A stretch of DNA of 64,000 nucleotides from Geodermatophilus africanus. Lineage in GTDB: Bacteria > Actinomycetota > Actinomycetes > Mycobacteriales > Geodermatophilaceae. Under the pieces are notes generated by a model. The model worked only from the letters and a program-made list of their open reading frames with translations. It was not told the DNA's origin and ran no database searches. Shown here piece by piece: positions 33,434 through 43,248 of this stretch (position 1 is its first letter; the number at the start of each line of letters is the position of its first letter). The DNA is taken from contig NZ_FNOT01000003.1 in assembly GCF_900107105.1 (NCBI RefSeq), forward strand, positions 372,001 through 436,000. Reading direction: 5' to 3'. The translations under genes were made by a program, and so were the position numbers.

Positions 33434-34720
33434 GTGAGCGCGGCGGGACCGCCCGACCGGGCCCTGCCGGACGACGAGCCCTACCAGGGGCCGCCGCCGA
33501 CCGGGCCCTACGGAGCGCCGCCGTACGTCCCCGGGGCGCTGCACGGCGTGCACGCGTCACCCGTCCCGGGGACGGCGGCCGGCCCGGTCCCGTGGCCGCT
33601 CGGGCCGGTGCCGCTGCAGTCCCTCCCGCACACCGCCCCGCCCTGGGGGCCCGCCCCGCCGTGGGGGCCGCCGGCGCCGCCGCCGGGCATGCGGTGGGAG
33701 CCGGCGCCGGGCACCCCGCCGCACGACGAGCCGGCCGAGTTCCTGCTCGCCATGCGCAGCCGCACGTGGCGCTGGTGGCGGCCGCTGCTGGGCTTGCTGC
33801 TGTTCGTCGTGGTCTACCTCGTGGCGACGGTGGTGGTCGTCTTCGCGGGGTTGGCGGCCGGGGTCCTCCCCGACCCGACGCAGATCGACCCGACCGACCT
33901 CACCGACCCCGGCCTGCTGCTGCTCACCAACCTCTCGCTGGCCGTGGCCATCCCGTGCGTGTGGCTGTCCTGGGTCGCCGCGCACGGCATGCGGACCGGC
34001 TGGTCGTCGTCGGTGCTGGCCCGGCTGCGCTGGCGGCTGGTCGCGCCGTACACGCTGTTCGCGTTCGGCACGCTCGGCGTCGGGATCGCCGTGGCCGTGC
34101 TGCTCAGCCTGCTCGTCGCCGACGGCGAGGTGACCGGGCCGATCCCGGGGTTCTGGTGGCTGCTCCTGGTGGTCCTCCTGACCACGCCGGTGCAGTCCGC
34201 GGCTGAGGAGTACGTCTTCCGCGGGTACCTGAGCCAGGCGATCGCCGGGTGGCTCCGCGAGCCCGTGGTCGGGCCGGTCGTCGCCGGGGTGCTCACCGCG
34301 CTGCTGTTCTCGGCCGCGCACGGCCAGTTCGAGCCGACCGTCTTCCTCGACCGCTTCGCCTTCGGCCTGGCCGCCTCGGCCGTCGTCTGGCTGACCGGCG
34401 GGCTCGAGGCGGCGATCGTGTTGCACACGGTCAACAACGTGGTGGTCTTCGTCCTGGCCGGCGCGCTGGGGGAGGGGGTGCCCACTGACGAGGTGCCGGC
34501 CGGCGCCGGGCTGCTGGTCGTGCTCGTCGACCTGCTGGCCATGGCCGCCTACGTCGCCCTGGTCGCCCGGACCCGCCGGCGGCTGCGGCCGGAGGTGCGC
34601 AGCGCGGCGTTCGACCTGCGACCACCGTCACCGTGGGGGGTGCCGGGACCGCTCCCGGCCGTCGGGTATGCTGGTGCCCAGCGCCGCGAGGTGCAGCACC
34701 ACCCTTGGGGTATGGGGTAA
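33434..34720 (+). CDS. CPBP-family intramembrane metalloprotease
   Basis: 428 residues. The first 95 residues are Pro- and Gly-rich and disordered, followed by about eight membrane spans. The CPBP (Abi) active site is complete: SAAEEYVFRGYLSQAI (Glu-Glu-x-x-x-Arg), LLFSAAHGQFEP (His) and GGLEAAIVLHTVNNVVVF (His and Asn). Such proteases process prenylated or membrane proteins; bacterial roles include bacteriocin immunity and are mostly unknown. GTG 33434 is four bases after the gltX stop. The 3' end runs 15 bases into the tRNA-Gln gene; TAA 34718-34720 is inside the acceptor/D-arm region. Confidence 0.88.
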   Translation: MSAAGPPDRALPDDEPYQGPPPTGPYGAPPYVPGALHGVHASPVPGTAAGPVPWPLGPVPLQSLPHTAPPWGPAPPWGPPAPPPGMRWEPAPGTPPHDEPAEFLLAMRSRTWRWWRPLLGLLLFVVVYLVATVVVVFAGLAAGVLPDPTQIDPTDLTDPGLLLLTNLSLAVAIPCVWLSWVAAHGMRTGWSSSVLARLRWRLVAPYTLFAFGTLGVGIAVAVLLSLLVADGEVTGPIPGFWWLLLVVLLTTPVQSAAEEYVFRGYLSQAIAGWLREPVVGPVVAGVLTALLFSAAHGQFEPTVFLDRFAFGLAASAVVWLTGGLEAAIVLHTVNNVVVFVLAGALGEGVPTDEVPAGAGLLVVLVDLLAMAAYVALVARTRRRLRPEVRSAAFDLRPPSPWGVPGPLPAVGYAGAQRREVQHHPWGMG

Positions 34721-34777
34721 TTGGCAGCCCGACGGTTTCTGGTTCCGTTAGTCTAGGTTCGAGTCCTGGTACCCCAG
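34706..34777 (+). tRNA. tRNA-Gln (anticodon CTG)
   Basis: 72-nt cloverleaf. The acceptor stem TGGGGTA pairs with TACCCCA, the D stem GGGT with GCCC, the T arm CTAGG with CCTGG around TTCGAGT, and the anticodon loop TTCTGGT gives CTG. The anticodon stem ACGGT/TCCGT has an inner T-T mismatch. G34777 is the discriminator and CCA is not encoded. TATGCT at 34667-34672 may be its -10 box, located inside the preceding protein gene. Confidence 0.93.
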
Positions 34778-34831
34778 CGAGGAAGCTGTTGCCTGGAACA
34801 ACGTTCCTCAGCACGACCGCACCACCTGCAC

Positions 34832-34904
34832 GGCCCCGTCGTCTAGCGGCCCAGGACGCCGCCCTCTCACGGCGGTAGCGAGGGTTCGAATCCCTTCGGG
34901 GCTA
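34832..34904 (+). tRNA. tRNA-Glu (anticodon CTC), copy 1
   Basis: 73-nt cloverleaf with acceptor GGCCCCG/CGGGGCT (first pair G-T), anticodon loop CTCTCAC giving CTC, and T loop TTCGAAT. It is followed within seven bases by a strong hairpin. The sequence is identical to the second copy at 35011. Confidence 0.95.
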
Positions 34905-34910
34905 CGCGCG

Positions 34911-34944
34911 CGAGAGCCCCCGGCCCCCCGGCCGGGGGCTCTCG
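34911..34944 (+). terminator. Terminator after tRNA-Glu copy 1
   Basis: CGAGAGCCCCCGG (34911-34923) pairs perfectly with CCGGGGGCTCTCG (34932-34944). It has a 13-bp GC-rich stem without a T tract and ends the tRNA transcript. Confidence 0.8.
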
Positions 34945-35010
34945 TCGTCCCCGGGCCCGGTAGGCCGGTACGCAGGTCGCCGACGGCCCGTGGCACGATG
35001 GACGCCGCAC

Positions 35011-35083
35011 GGCCCCGTCGTCTAGCGGCCCAGGACGCCGCCCTCTCACGGCGGTAGCGAGGGTTCGAATCCCTTCGGGGCTA
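35011..35083 (+). tRNA. tRNA-Glu (anticodon CTC), copy 2
   Basis: Identical to copy 1 over all 73 bases, and the identity continues about 19 bases downstream into the terminator arm, showing a recent tandem duplication or gene conversion. The 66-bp spacer 34945-35010 holds GTGGCACGATGG, a possible -10 (CACGAT), before the gene. Confidence 0.95.
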
Positions 35084-35089
35084 CGCGCG

Positions 35090-35123
35090 CGAGAGCCCCC
35101 GGTTGCCTGACCGGGGGCTCTCG
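35090..35123 (+). terminator. Terminator after tRNA-Glu copy 2
   Basis: CGAGAGCCCCCGG (35090-35102) pairs with CCGGGGGCTCTCG (35111-35123). The arms match copy 1 exactly, while the loop differs (TTGCCTGA against CCCCCCGG). Confidence 0.8.
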
Positions 35124-35225
35124 CCGTCCGCGGCCCACCGGAGTGGCCGGGGGGCTGGGGGTGGGTCTAGCGTCGGGACGCCGTTCACGGACAGTCACGA
35201 GCGGCGGGAAGGCAGGTCCACCCTC

Positions 35226-36332
35226 GTGATCCGGACGAGTCGTCGGCTGGCCGACGGCCGGGAGATCCTCTACTTCGACGCCGGGGACACCGCACCGCCG
35301 CGCACCGCCGAGGACCCCCGCGACCTGCCCCCGGTCAGCACCCGCTCGCAGCTGCGCTGGGACCCGCTGCTCGGTGAGTGGGTGGTCCTGGCCTCGCACC
35401 GGCAGACGCGGACCTTCCTGCCCCCGGCGGACCTCTGCCCGCTGTGCCCCACCCGGCCGGGCAGGGAGCCCACCGAGGTGCCGGAGGCCGACTACCAGGT
35501 CGTCGTGTTCGAGAACCGGTTCCCGTCCCTGGCGACGGCGGTCGAGCGCGACGTCCCCGCGACCGCGCCCGGCGCCCCGCTGTCCGAGCTGCGCCCGGGC
35601 TTCGGCCGCTGCGAGGTCGTGGTCTTCACCAGCGAGCACGACCGGTCCTTCGCCACCCTCGGCGCCGACCGGGCCCGGCTGGTCGTCGACGTGTGGGCCG
35701 AGCGCACTGCCGAGCTGTCGGACATCGACGGGGTCGAGCAGGTCTACGTCTTCGAGAACTCCGGCGAGGAGATCGGGGTCACCCTCTCCCACCCCCACGG
35801 GCAGATCTACGCCTACCCGTTCGTGGCGCCCCGGGTGGCGGAGGTGCTGGCCTCGGTCGAGCGGCACCGGCGGGAGACCGGCGGCGACCTGTTCGCCGAC
35901 GTGCTCGCCGCCGAGCGCGCCGGGCCCCGCGTGGTCACCGCCAACGAGCACTGGACGGCGTTCGTGCCGGCCGCCGCGCGCTGGCCCTACGAGTTACAAG
36001 TGTTCCCGCACCGCCGGGTGCCCGACCTGCCCGCGCTCACGGCCGCCGAGCGCGACGCGCTGGCCGGGCTCTACCTCGACGTGCTGGGCCGCTTCGCCCG
36101 CCGCTTCGACACCCCGATGCCCTACATCGCCTCCTGGAACCAGGCGCCGGTCGGCCGCGGCCGCGAGGACTGGTGGCTGCACCTGCAGCTGTTCTCGCTG
36201 CGCCGGGCACCCGGGAAGCTGAAGTACCTGGCCGGCTCGGAGTCCGGCATGGGGGCGTTCATCACCGACACGGTCCCGGAGGACGTCGCCGAGCAGCTGC
36301 GGAGCGTGGGTGTGAGGACGACGGGCGAGTGA
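35226..36332 (+). CDS. galT: Galactose-1-phosphate uridylyltransferase
   Basis: 368 residues. The zinc cysteines are in LCPLCPTRPGREPTEVPEAD, the nucleotidylated His is in LSHPHGQIYAYPF (HPHGQ, residues about 184-188), and the second half ends with SWNQAPVGRGREDWWLHLQL. GTG 35226 follows GGAAGGCAGG; the frame extends upstream to the tRNA terminator but without similarity. It exchanges UMP between UDP-glucose and galactose 1-phosphate in the Leloir pathway and stands at the head of the galT-galK-symporter group. Confidence 0.94.
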   Translation: MIRTSRRLADGREILYFDAGDTAPPRTAEDPRDLPPVSTRSQLRWDPLLGEWVVLASHRQTRTFLPPADLCPLCPTRPGREPTEVPEADYQVVVFENRFPSLATAVERDVPATAPGAPLSELRPGFGRCEVVVFTSEHDRSFATLGADRARLVVDVWAERTAELSDIDGVEQVYVFENSGEEIGVTLSHPHGQIYAYPFVAPRVAEVLASVERHRRETGGDLFADVLAAERAGPRVVTANEHWTAFVPAAARWPYELQVFPHRRVPDLPALTAAERDALAGLYLDVLGRFARRFDTPMPYIASWNQAPVGRGREDWWLHLQLFSLRRAPGKLKYLAGSESGMGAFITDTVPEDVAEQLRSVGVRTTGE

Positions 36333-36470
36333 GCATCGCAGGGAGATGCCCAGGAGCCGACAGTGGGTGAGCATCGCAGCGAGCCGCGAGCTAGGAGCGG
36401 AGCGAGCGCGGAGGCGACCCGGGTGGCGGACCGAGGAGCGGAGCGAGCCCGGAGCCGAACGGACGACCCG
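36333..36470 (+). repeat. Spacer between galT and galK with short direct repeats
   Basis: TGAGCATCGCAG occurs twice (about 36330-36341 and 36368-36379), and AGGAGCGGAGCGAGC occurs twice (about 36392-36406 and 36436-36450). No gene is supported here. GC-rich iterations of this kind can arise by slippage; the first repeat overlaps the galT stop. Confidence 0.5.
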
Positions 36471-37628
<1,158 letters not shown>

Positions 37629-37656
37629 CCACCTGCCCCCAGAGGAGGTCCCGCCC

Positions 37657-39339
37657 GTGGACACCCTGCGTCTCGACGCCTCGTTCGTCGACTACCTGCT
37701 CGTCGCCGCCTACTTCGCCGTCGTCCTGCTGATCGGCTTCGCTGCTCGCAGGCGGGTGTCCGACAGCCTCGACTTCTTCCTGTCCGGCCGCTCGCTGCCC
37801 GCCTGGGTGACCGGCCTGGCGTTCATCTCGGCCAACCTCGGCGCCGTCGAGATCGTCGGCATGTCGGCCAACGGCGCGCAGTACGGCATGAGCACCATGC
37901 ACTACTTCTGGATCGGCGCGGTCCCGGCCATGCTGTTCCTGGGCGTGGTGATGATGCCCTTCTACTACGGGTCGAAGGTCCGCAGCGTCCCGGAGTTCAT
38001 GCGCCGCCGGTTCGGCACCGGCGCCCACCTGGTCAACGCGCTGAGCTTCGCCGTCGCCCAGATCCTCATCGCCGGCATCAACCTCTACCTGCTGGCCACC
38101 ATCGTCGAGGCGCTGCTGGGCTGGCCGCTGTGGCTCTCGCTCATCGTCGCCGCGGCCGTGGTGCTCAGCTACATCACCCTCGGCGGGCTGTCGGCGGCCA
38201 TCTACAACGAGGTCCTGCAGTTCTTCGTCATCGTCGCCGCGCTGCTGCCGCTGACCCTCATCGGCCTCAGCCGGGTCGGCGGCGTCGGCGGGCTCGTCGA
38301 CCGGGTCACCGACGCCGGCCGCGGTGAGGAGCTCACCTCGTGGCCGGCCACCGAGCTGTCGGGCATCGGCAGCCCGGTGTTGTCGGTCATCGGCATCGTC
38401 TTCGGCCTCGGGTTCGTGCTGTCCTTCGGTTACTGGACGACGAACTTCGTCGAGGTCCAGCGGGCGATGGCGACGAAGTCGATGTCGGCCGCGCGCAGCA
38501 CCCCGATCATCGGCGCCTTCCCGAAGATGTTCGTGCCGTTCATCGTCGTGATCCCCGGCATCATCGCCACGGTCCTGGTGCCGGAGGTCGTCGAGGCCCG
38601 CGCCGCGTCGGCCACGGACTTCGACTACAACAACTCGATCCTGCTGCTGATCCGCGACACCCTGCCCAACGGACTGCTCGGCGTCGCCCTCGCCGGCCTG
38701 CTCGCGGCGTTCATGGCCGGCATGGCGGCCAACATCTCCGCCTTCAACACCGTCTTCAGCTACGACCTGTGGCAGCAGTACGTGCGCAAGGACCGGCCCG
38801 ACTCCTACTACCTCGCCGTCGGCCGGTGGGCGACGGTCGGGGCCACCGTGGCCGCCATCGGGACGGCGATCATCGCCTCGGGCTACACGAACCTGATGGA
38901 CTACCTGCAGACGCTGTTCGGCTTCTTCAACGCGCCGCTGTTCGCGACCTTCATCCTCGGCATGTTCTGGAAGCGGATGACGCCGACCGCCGGCTGGATG
39001 GGCCTGGTGTCCGGGACGCTGGCCGCCGTCGTCGTCGCCTTCCTCAGCGAGGACGCGTTCGGGACGGCGTCGCTGGGCGTGCTGCCCCTCGGCGGCCAGG
39101 GTGCGAGCTTCGTCGCCGCAAGCGCCGCGTTCGTCGTCGACATCGTCGTCAGCGTGGTGGTCAGCCAGGTCACCGCGCCCAAGCCGGTCGCCCAGCTCGC
39201 CGGCCTCGTCTACTCCGAGACGCCGAGGGAGCAGCGCACCGACCCCGACGCGCACCGGCTGCCCTGGTACCAGTCGCCGACCAAGCTGGCCGGCATCGCG
39301 CTGGTGATGGTCGTCGTCCTCAACGTGATCTTCCGCTGA
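37657..39339 (+). CDS. Sodium:solute symporter (SSS family), probable galactose/glucose transporter
   Basis: 560 residues with about 14 membrane spans. The SSS hallmark SDSLDFFLSGRSLPAWVTGL begins at about residue 32, followed by GAVEIVGMSANGAQYGMSTM and the conserved GLAAFMAGM-type element LLAAFMAGMAANISAFNTVF. The order and length resemble the vSGLT group that imports galactose with Na+. GTG 37657 follows AGAGGAGG. The position after galT and galK supports galactose as substrate (inference). A galE or galactose mutarotase is not in the window. Confidence 0.88.
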   Translation: MDTLRLDASFVDYLLVAAYFAVVLLIGFAARRRVSDSLDFFLSGRSLPAWVTGLAFISANLGAVEIVGMSANGAQYGMSTMHYFWIGAVPAMLFLGVVMMPFYYGSKVRSVPEFMRRRFGTGAHLVNALSFAVAQILIAGINLYLLATIVEALLGWPLWLSLIVAAAVVLSYITLGGLSAAIYNEVLQFFVIVAALLPLTLIGLSRVGGVGGLVDRVTDAGRGEELTSWPATELSGIGSPVLSVIGIVFGLGFVLSFGYWTTNFVEVQRAMATKSMSAARSTPIIGAFPKMFVPFIVVIPGIIATVLVPEVVEARAASATDFDYNNSILLLIRDTLPNGLLGVALAGLLAAFMAGMAANISAFNTVFSYDLWQQYVRKDRPDSYYLAVGRWATVGATVAAIGTAIIASGYTNLMDYLQTLFGFFNAPLFATFILGMFWKRMTPTAGWMGLVSGTLAAVVVAFLSEDAFGTASLGVLPLGGQGASFVAASAAFVVDIVVSVVVSQVTAPKPVAQLAGLVYSETPREQRTDPDAHRLPWYQSPTKLAGIALVMVVVLNVIFR

Positions 39340-39356
39340 CGGCAGGAGCACCGGTC

Positions 39357-39656
39357 ATGAGCAGCAGTAGCAGCAACCGCGCCACCCCGGCCAAGCAGGC
39401 GGCTGGCGCCTTCGACGTCCGCAACGTCATCGCCGCGCTGATCGGCTTCTACGGCGTCGTGCTGGTCCTCATGGGGCTGTTCAGCACCTCGGCGGACGAC
39501 CGGGCCAAGACGGGCGACCTCAACGCCAACCTGTGGGTCGGCATCGCCATGTTGGTCTTCGCCGCGGTCTTCGCCCTGTGGTCGCGGCTGCGCCCCGTGG
39601 TGGTCGACCCGGGCGCCGACGTCGCCGGGGACGAGGACCGGCCCCCCGGGCACTGA
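39357..39656 (+). CDS. Small two-span membrane protein linked to the sugar symporter
   Basis: 99 residues from ATG 39357 (GGCAGGAG upstream). A Ser-rich N-terminus is followed by two hydrophobic segments, VIAALIGFYGVVLVLMGLFS and LWVGIAMLVFAAVFALW, and an acidic tail. It is 17 bp after the symporter and probably translated with it; small two-span proteins of this kind often accompany SSS transporters as accessory subunits. Function inferred from context only. Confidence 0.75.
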   Translation: MSSSSSNRATPAKQAAGAFDVRNVIAALIGFYGVVLVLMGLFSTSADDRAKTGDLNANLWVGIAMLVFAAVFALWSRLRPVVVDPGADVAGDEDRPPGH

Positions 39657-39693
39657 AGGAGGACCCTCCTGCCCCTCGGAGCGGACCCGGTCA
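39654..39693. repeat. Stop-linked palindromic intergenic repeat, short copy 2
   Basis: TGAAGGAGGACCCTCCTGCC begins at the stop of the plus-strand gene and ends at the stop (TCA 39691-39693) of the minus-strand sulfite-oxidase-like gene. The perfect short palindrome AGGAGGACCCTCCT-type core can form a hairpin for both transcripts. It is a truncated member of the nine-site family. Confidence 0.6.
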
Positions 39694-40797
39694 TCCGAGG
39701 ACGGTCACCGGCACCCGCTGCACCAGGTTGTTGGCGATGCCCTGCCGGTTCCACACCTGCTCGGTGGGCTGACCGCCCTCCGCGTCGGTCGCCCGGGCGA
39801 CCAGCTCGGAGCTGCCCGGCTCCGCCGTCCACGCGAAGGACCAGGAACGCCAGGCGAAGGGGTGCGCCGGGTCGGCGGGGGCGAGCTCGGCGGCCGACCA
39901 GGTGGCCCCGCCGTCCGTGCTGACCTCGACGGCGGTGACCGGCGCCCGGCCCGACCAGGCCCGCCCGGTCAGCAGCACCGGGCCGGGGCGCAGGAAGCGC
40001 TCGCGGGTCATGAAGTCCGGCCAGCCGGGCGGCGTGAGCAGGGCGCGGGGCGCGATCCGGGTGACCGGCTCGCCGGGGTCGCCGGCGCCGACCTTGAGGC
40101 GGTAGGCGACCGCGTTCTGGAAGCCGTCGAAGGGGCGGTCGAGCACCTCGACGCGGGTCAGCCACTTCACGTGCGCCATGCCGTACCAGCCGGGCACCAG
40201 CAGGCGCAGCGGAGCGCCGTGCTGGGGCGGCAACGGTGCGCCGTTCATCGCCCACACCAGCAGCACCTCCGGGCGCATCGCCTCGGCCAGCGGCAGGCCG
40301 CGCGCGTAGTCCTGCTCGACGCCGCGCTCCACGCCGTGGTCCGCCCCGGTGAAGACGACGTCGACGGCGCCGGCGGCGATGCCGGCCTCCTCCAGCAGCG
40401 GGGCCAGCGGCGTGCCGGTCCACTCGGCGGTGCCCACCGCCTCGAGCAGCCACGGCTGGCTCACCGGCCGCGGCTCGTACCGGGCGCGGCCGTTGCCGGC
40501 GCACTCGAGCAGCACTCGGGAGGTGACCGCCGGGCGGCTGCGCAGCTCGTCGAGGGTGAGCCGCAGGGAGCGGGTGACGGCGCCGCCCAGCTCCAGCGAC
40601 CAGGTGGCCGGGTCGACGGCGGGGATGTCGTAGTGGGTGAGCACGTAGTGCAGCCCCGGCGGCGTCACGTCGTAGCGCAGCGCCTCCAGCGGCATCCCGT
40701 GGTTGCGGGTGGCCAGCGCCAGCTCGTCGGGACCGATGCCCTCCCCGGGCTCGGCGATCCGGGCGCGGCCGCGGTACGTGGGCTCGGTGGCGGTCAT
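39691..40797 (-). CDS. Sulfite-oxidase-like molybdopterin enzyme
   Basis: 368 residues. An N-terminal Mo-cofactor domain has the Mo-ligand Cys99 in RVLLECAGNGRARYEPRPVS, then GAPLPPQHGAPLRLLVPGWY and VKWLTRVEVLDRPFDGFQN. A C-terminal Mo-co dimerisation domain has ITAVEVS-like APVTAVEVSTDGGATWSAAE. There is no signal peptide or heme domain, so it is a cytoplasmic member whose acceptor is unknown. ATG 40797. Upstream neighbours are unrelated, so it is probably a single gene. Substrate could be sulfite or a sulfoxide-type compound. Confidence 0.85.
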   Translation of the reverse strand: MTATEPTYRGRARIAEPGEGIGPDELALATRNHGMPLEALRYDVTPPGLHYVLTHYDIPAVDPATWSLELGGAVTRSLRLTLDELRSRPAVTSRVLLECAGNGRARYEPRPVSQPWLLEAVGTAEWTGTPLAPLLEEAGIAAGAVDVVFTGADHGVERGVEQDYARGLPLAEAMRPEVLLVWAMNGAPLPPQHGAPLRLLVPGWYGMAHVKWLTRVEVLDRPFDGFQNAVAYRLKVGAGDPGEPVTRIAPRALLTPPGWPDFMTRERFLRPGPVLLTGRAWSGRAPVTAVEVSTDGGATWSAAELAPADPAHPFAWRSWSFAWTAEPGSSELVARATDAEGGQPTEQVWNRQGIANNLVQRVPVTVLG

Positions 40798-40897
40798 GCC
40801 GCCCAGTCTTCGCCGGAGGACGGTCGAGCGGAACAGCCCGGGCGGTCAGACGGCCAGCAGTCGGCGGCCGGGTGGGCGTGCGGGGCCGGGCCTCACG

Positions 40898-41019
40898 CCG
40901 CCCATCGAGTTGATCATGGGCTTGTGGCAGCCGACACGCGACGACACGCCGCGGGACCCTGCAGCAACCCCATGATCGACGGCGGGAGGGAGGGTTGGGG
41001 AGGACGGGGTCCTCGTTCA
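40898..41019. repeat. Intergenic hairpin and stop-linked repeat, copy 3
   Basis: CCGCCCATCGAGTTGATCAT (from 40898) and CCCATGATCGACGGCGGG (40969-40986) are imperfect inverted repeats enclosing GCGGGACCCTGCAG, the core shared with the other repeat copies. 41000-41019 carries the unit AGGACGGGGTCCTCGTTCA ending with the stop codon of the IclR gene (TCA 41017-41019). The 219-bp gap 40798-41016 holds no gene. Confidence 0.5.
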
Positions 41020-41718
41020 GCGGGCGGCGCGGGAGATGGCACCGGCGGCGTCGAGCACCGCGCCGACCACCTCCGGGGCCGGACGGCGGCCCAGTCGCTC
41101 CACCGGCCCGGAGATGGAGACCGCGCCCAGCACCCCGCCCGCGGCGTCGCGCACCGGCGCCGACAGCGATGCCACCCCGGGCTCCCGCTCGGCGATGCTG
41201 TGCGCCCAGCCCCGGCGGCGGACGTCGAGCAGCGTGCGGGCGGTGAAGCTGGCGCTGGGCAGCAGCGGGGTGACCTCGTCGGCGGGGGCGAAGGCGAGCA
41301 GCGCGTGCGCGGCCGAACCCGCAGTCATCGGCAGCCGCGCCCCCACCGGCACGGTGTCGCGCAGCCCGTGCGCCCGCTCGGCAGCGGCGACGCACACCCG
41401 GCTGGCGCCGTCCCGGACGTAGAACTGGGCGCTCTCTCCGCTGACGTCGCGCAGCGTCACCAGGTGCCGGCCGGCCAGCTCGGCGAGGTCGGCCACCCCG
41501 CGACCCAGCTCGGCCAGTGCCGGGCCAGGCGCCCAGGCGCCGACCGGCGTGCGCCGGACCAGGCGGTGTCCCTCGAGGGCCACCGCCAGCCGGTGCGCGG
41601 TCGCCCGGGGCAGCCCGGTGCGCTCGACGAGCTCGGCGAGGGTCGCGGGCTCGGCGGCGACGGCGCGGAGGATGGCCACCGCTTTGTCCAAGACGGCGAC
41701 GGGGTTAGGCTGTCCCAC
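41017..41718 (-). CDS. IclR-family regulator of leuCD (NdgR/LtbR-like)
   Basis: 233 residues from GTG 41718. The winged helix-turn-helix contains LDKAVAILRAVAAEPATLAE and RTGLPRATAHRLAVALEGHR, followed by the IclR effector domain (TVPVGARLPMTAGSAAHALL, AEREPGVASLSAPVRDAAGG). It is divergent from leuC, the standard place for NdgR/LtbR, which senses leucine or amino-acid status and represses leuCD. There is no ribosome site and GAGTAT lies just upstream, so the mRNA may be leaderless. A longer frame to 41739 adds a Cys-rich MGCEYCC start that is less likely. Confidence 0.9.
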   Translation of the reverse strand: MGQPNPVAVLDKAVAILRAVAAEPATLAELVERTGLPRATAHRLAVALEGHRLVRRTPVGAWAPGPALAELGRGVADLAELAGRHLVTLRDVSGESAQFYVRDGASRVCVAAAERAHGLRDTVPVGARLPMTAGSAAHALLAFAPADEVTPLLPSASFTARTLLDVRRRGWAHSIAEREPGVASLSAPVRDAAGGVLGAVSISGPVERLGRRPAPEVVGAVLDAAGAISRAAR

Positions 41719-41755
41719 ACAGCAATACTCGCATCCCACAGCATGAGATGACCAG
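41719..41755. promoter_or_regulatory. Candidate IclR operator between the regulator and leuC
   Basis: Reading the minus strand, GCTGTGGGA (centred near 41738) and GCTGTGTGGGA (near 41722) form a direct repeat spaced by GCGAGTATT-like sequence, overlapping the regulator's own promoter. This fits the usual autorepressed NdgR/leuC divergent arrangement. Exact boundaries are approximate. Confidence 0.35.
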
Positions 41756-41800
41756 TCCGGTCGTCCGAGGGGGCGAGCCCCGACCCCGGAGGGACCAGCC

Positions 41801-43225
41801 GTGCCGAAGACCCTGGCGGAGAAGGTCTACGACGCCCACGTCGTGCGCAGCGCCGCGGGCGAGCCGGACCTGCTCTACATCGACCTGCACCTGGTGCACG
41901 AGGTGACCAGCCCACAGGCCTTCGACGGCCTTCGCGCCGCCGGCCGCACCGTGCGCCACCCCGAGCTCACGATGGCGACCGAGGACCACAACGTCCCGAC
42001 GCTGGAGATCCTCAAGCCCATCGCGGACCCGGTCAGCCGCGCACAGGTCGAGGCGCTGCGCGCGAACGCCGCCGAGTTCGGCATCCGACTGGCTCCCATG
42101 GGCGACCGCGACCAGGGCATCGTGCACGTCATCGGCCCGCAGCTCGGGCTGACCCAGCCGGGCATGACGATCGTCTGCGGCGACAGCCACACCTCCACGC
42201 ACGGCGCCTTCGGCGCGCTGGCCTTCGGCATCGGCACCAGCGAGGTCGAGCACGTGCTCGCCACGCAGACCCTGCCGCAGTACCGGCCCAAGCAGATGGC
42301 CGTGACCGTCGACGGCGAGCTGCCCGAGGGGGTCTCGTCGAAGGACGTCATCCTGGCCGTCATCGCGAAGATCGGCACCAACGGTGCCGCCGGCCACGTC
42401 ATCGAGTACCGCGGCAGCGCCATCGAGGCGCTGTCGATGGAGGCCCGGATGACGATCTGCAACATGTCGATCGAGGCCGGCGCCCGCGCCGGGCTGATCG
42501 CCCCGGACCGGACCACCTTCGACTTCCTGCAGGGCCGCCCGCACGCCCCGCAGGGCGCCGACTGGGACGCCGCCGTCGAGTACTGGCAGACGCTGCGCAC
42601 CGACGAGGGCGCCGTCTTCGACACCGAGGTCGTCCTCGAGGCCGCCGAGCTCACGCCGTTCGTCACCTGGGGCACCAACCCCGGGCAGGGCCTGCCGATC
42701 GCGGGGTCGGTGCCGGACCCGGCGACCATGGCCGACGACGACGAGCGCCGGGCCGCCGAGCAGGCGCTGGCCTACATGGGGCTGACCCCCGGCACGCCGC
42801 TGCGCGAGATCGAGGTCGACACGGTCTTCCTCGGCTCCTGCACCAACGGCCGCATCGAGGACCTGCGCGTCGCCGCCGAGCTGCTGCGCGGCAAGCACAT
42901 CGACCCGGACACGCGGATGCTCGTCGTCCCCGGGTCGGTCGGGGTGAAGCTGCAGGCCGAGGCCGAGGGCCTGGACCGGGTGTTCACCGAGGCCGGTGCC
43001 GAGTGGCGCGGCGCGGGGTGCTCGATGTGCCTCGGCATGAACCCCGACCAGCTCGCGCCGGGGGAGCGGTCGGCCTCGACCAGCAACCGCAACTTCCAGG
43101 GCCGGCAGGGCAAGGGCGGGCGCACCCACCTGGTGTCGCCGTCGGTCGCCGCGGCGACCGCGCTGACCGGGCGGCTCACCGCCCCCGCCGACCTGGCCGA
43201 CGCCCCCGTCCCGGCCACCGTCTGA
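41801..43225 (+). CDS. leuC: 3-isopropylmalate dehydratase large subunit
   Basis: 474 residues of the aconitase family. The 4Fe-4S cysteines are in [20 protein letters not shown] and [14 protein letters not shown], and [20 protein letters not shown] carries substrate-binding residues. GTG 41801 follows GGAGGGACC. It isomerises 2-isopropylmalate to 3-isopropylmalate in leucine synthesis with LeuD, encoded 23 bp downstream. The IclR gene upstream probably controls it. Confidence 0.96.
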   Translation: MPKTLAEKVYDAHVVRSAAGEPDLLYIDLHLVHEVTSPQAFDGLRAAGRTVRHPELTMATEDHNVPTLEILKPIADPVSRAQVEALRANAAEFGIRLAPMGDRDQGIVHVIGPQLGLTQPGMTIVCGDSHTSTHGAFGALAFGIGTSEVEHVLATQTLPQYRPKQMAVTVDGELPEGVSSKDVILAVIAKIGTNGAAGHVIEYRGSAIEALSMEARMTICNMSIEAGARAGLIAPDRTTFDFLQGRPHAPQGADWDAAVEYWQTLRTDEGAVFDTEVVLEAAELTPFVTWGTNPGQGLPIAGSVPDPATMADDDERRAAEQALAYMGLTPGTPLREIEVDTVFLGSCTNGRIEDLRVAAELLRGKHIDPDTRMLVVPGSVGVKLQAEAEGLDRVFTEAGAEWRGAGCSMCLGMNPDQLAPGERSASTSNRNFQGRQGKGGRTHLVSPSVAAATALTGRLTAPADLADAPVPATV

Positions 43226-43248
43226 CCCGCACTGGAGCCCTGAGAGCC

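Noticed and set aside
36363..36470. Longer galK N-terminus
   Set aside because: The extension consists of direct-repeat sequence rather than kinase sequence; GTG 36471 gives the family N-terminus.
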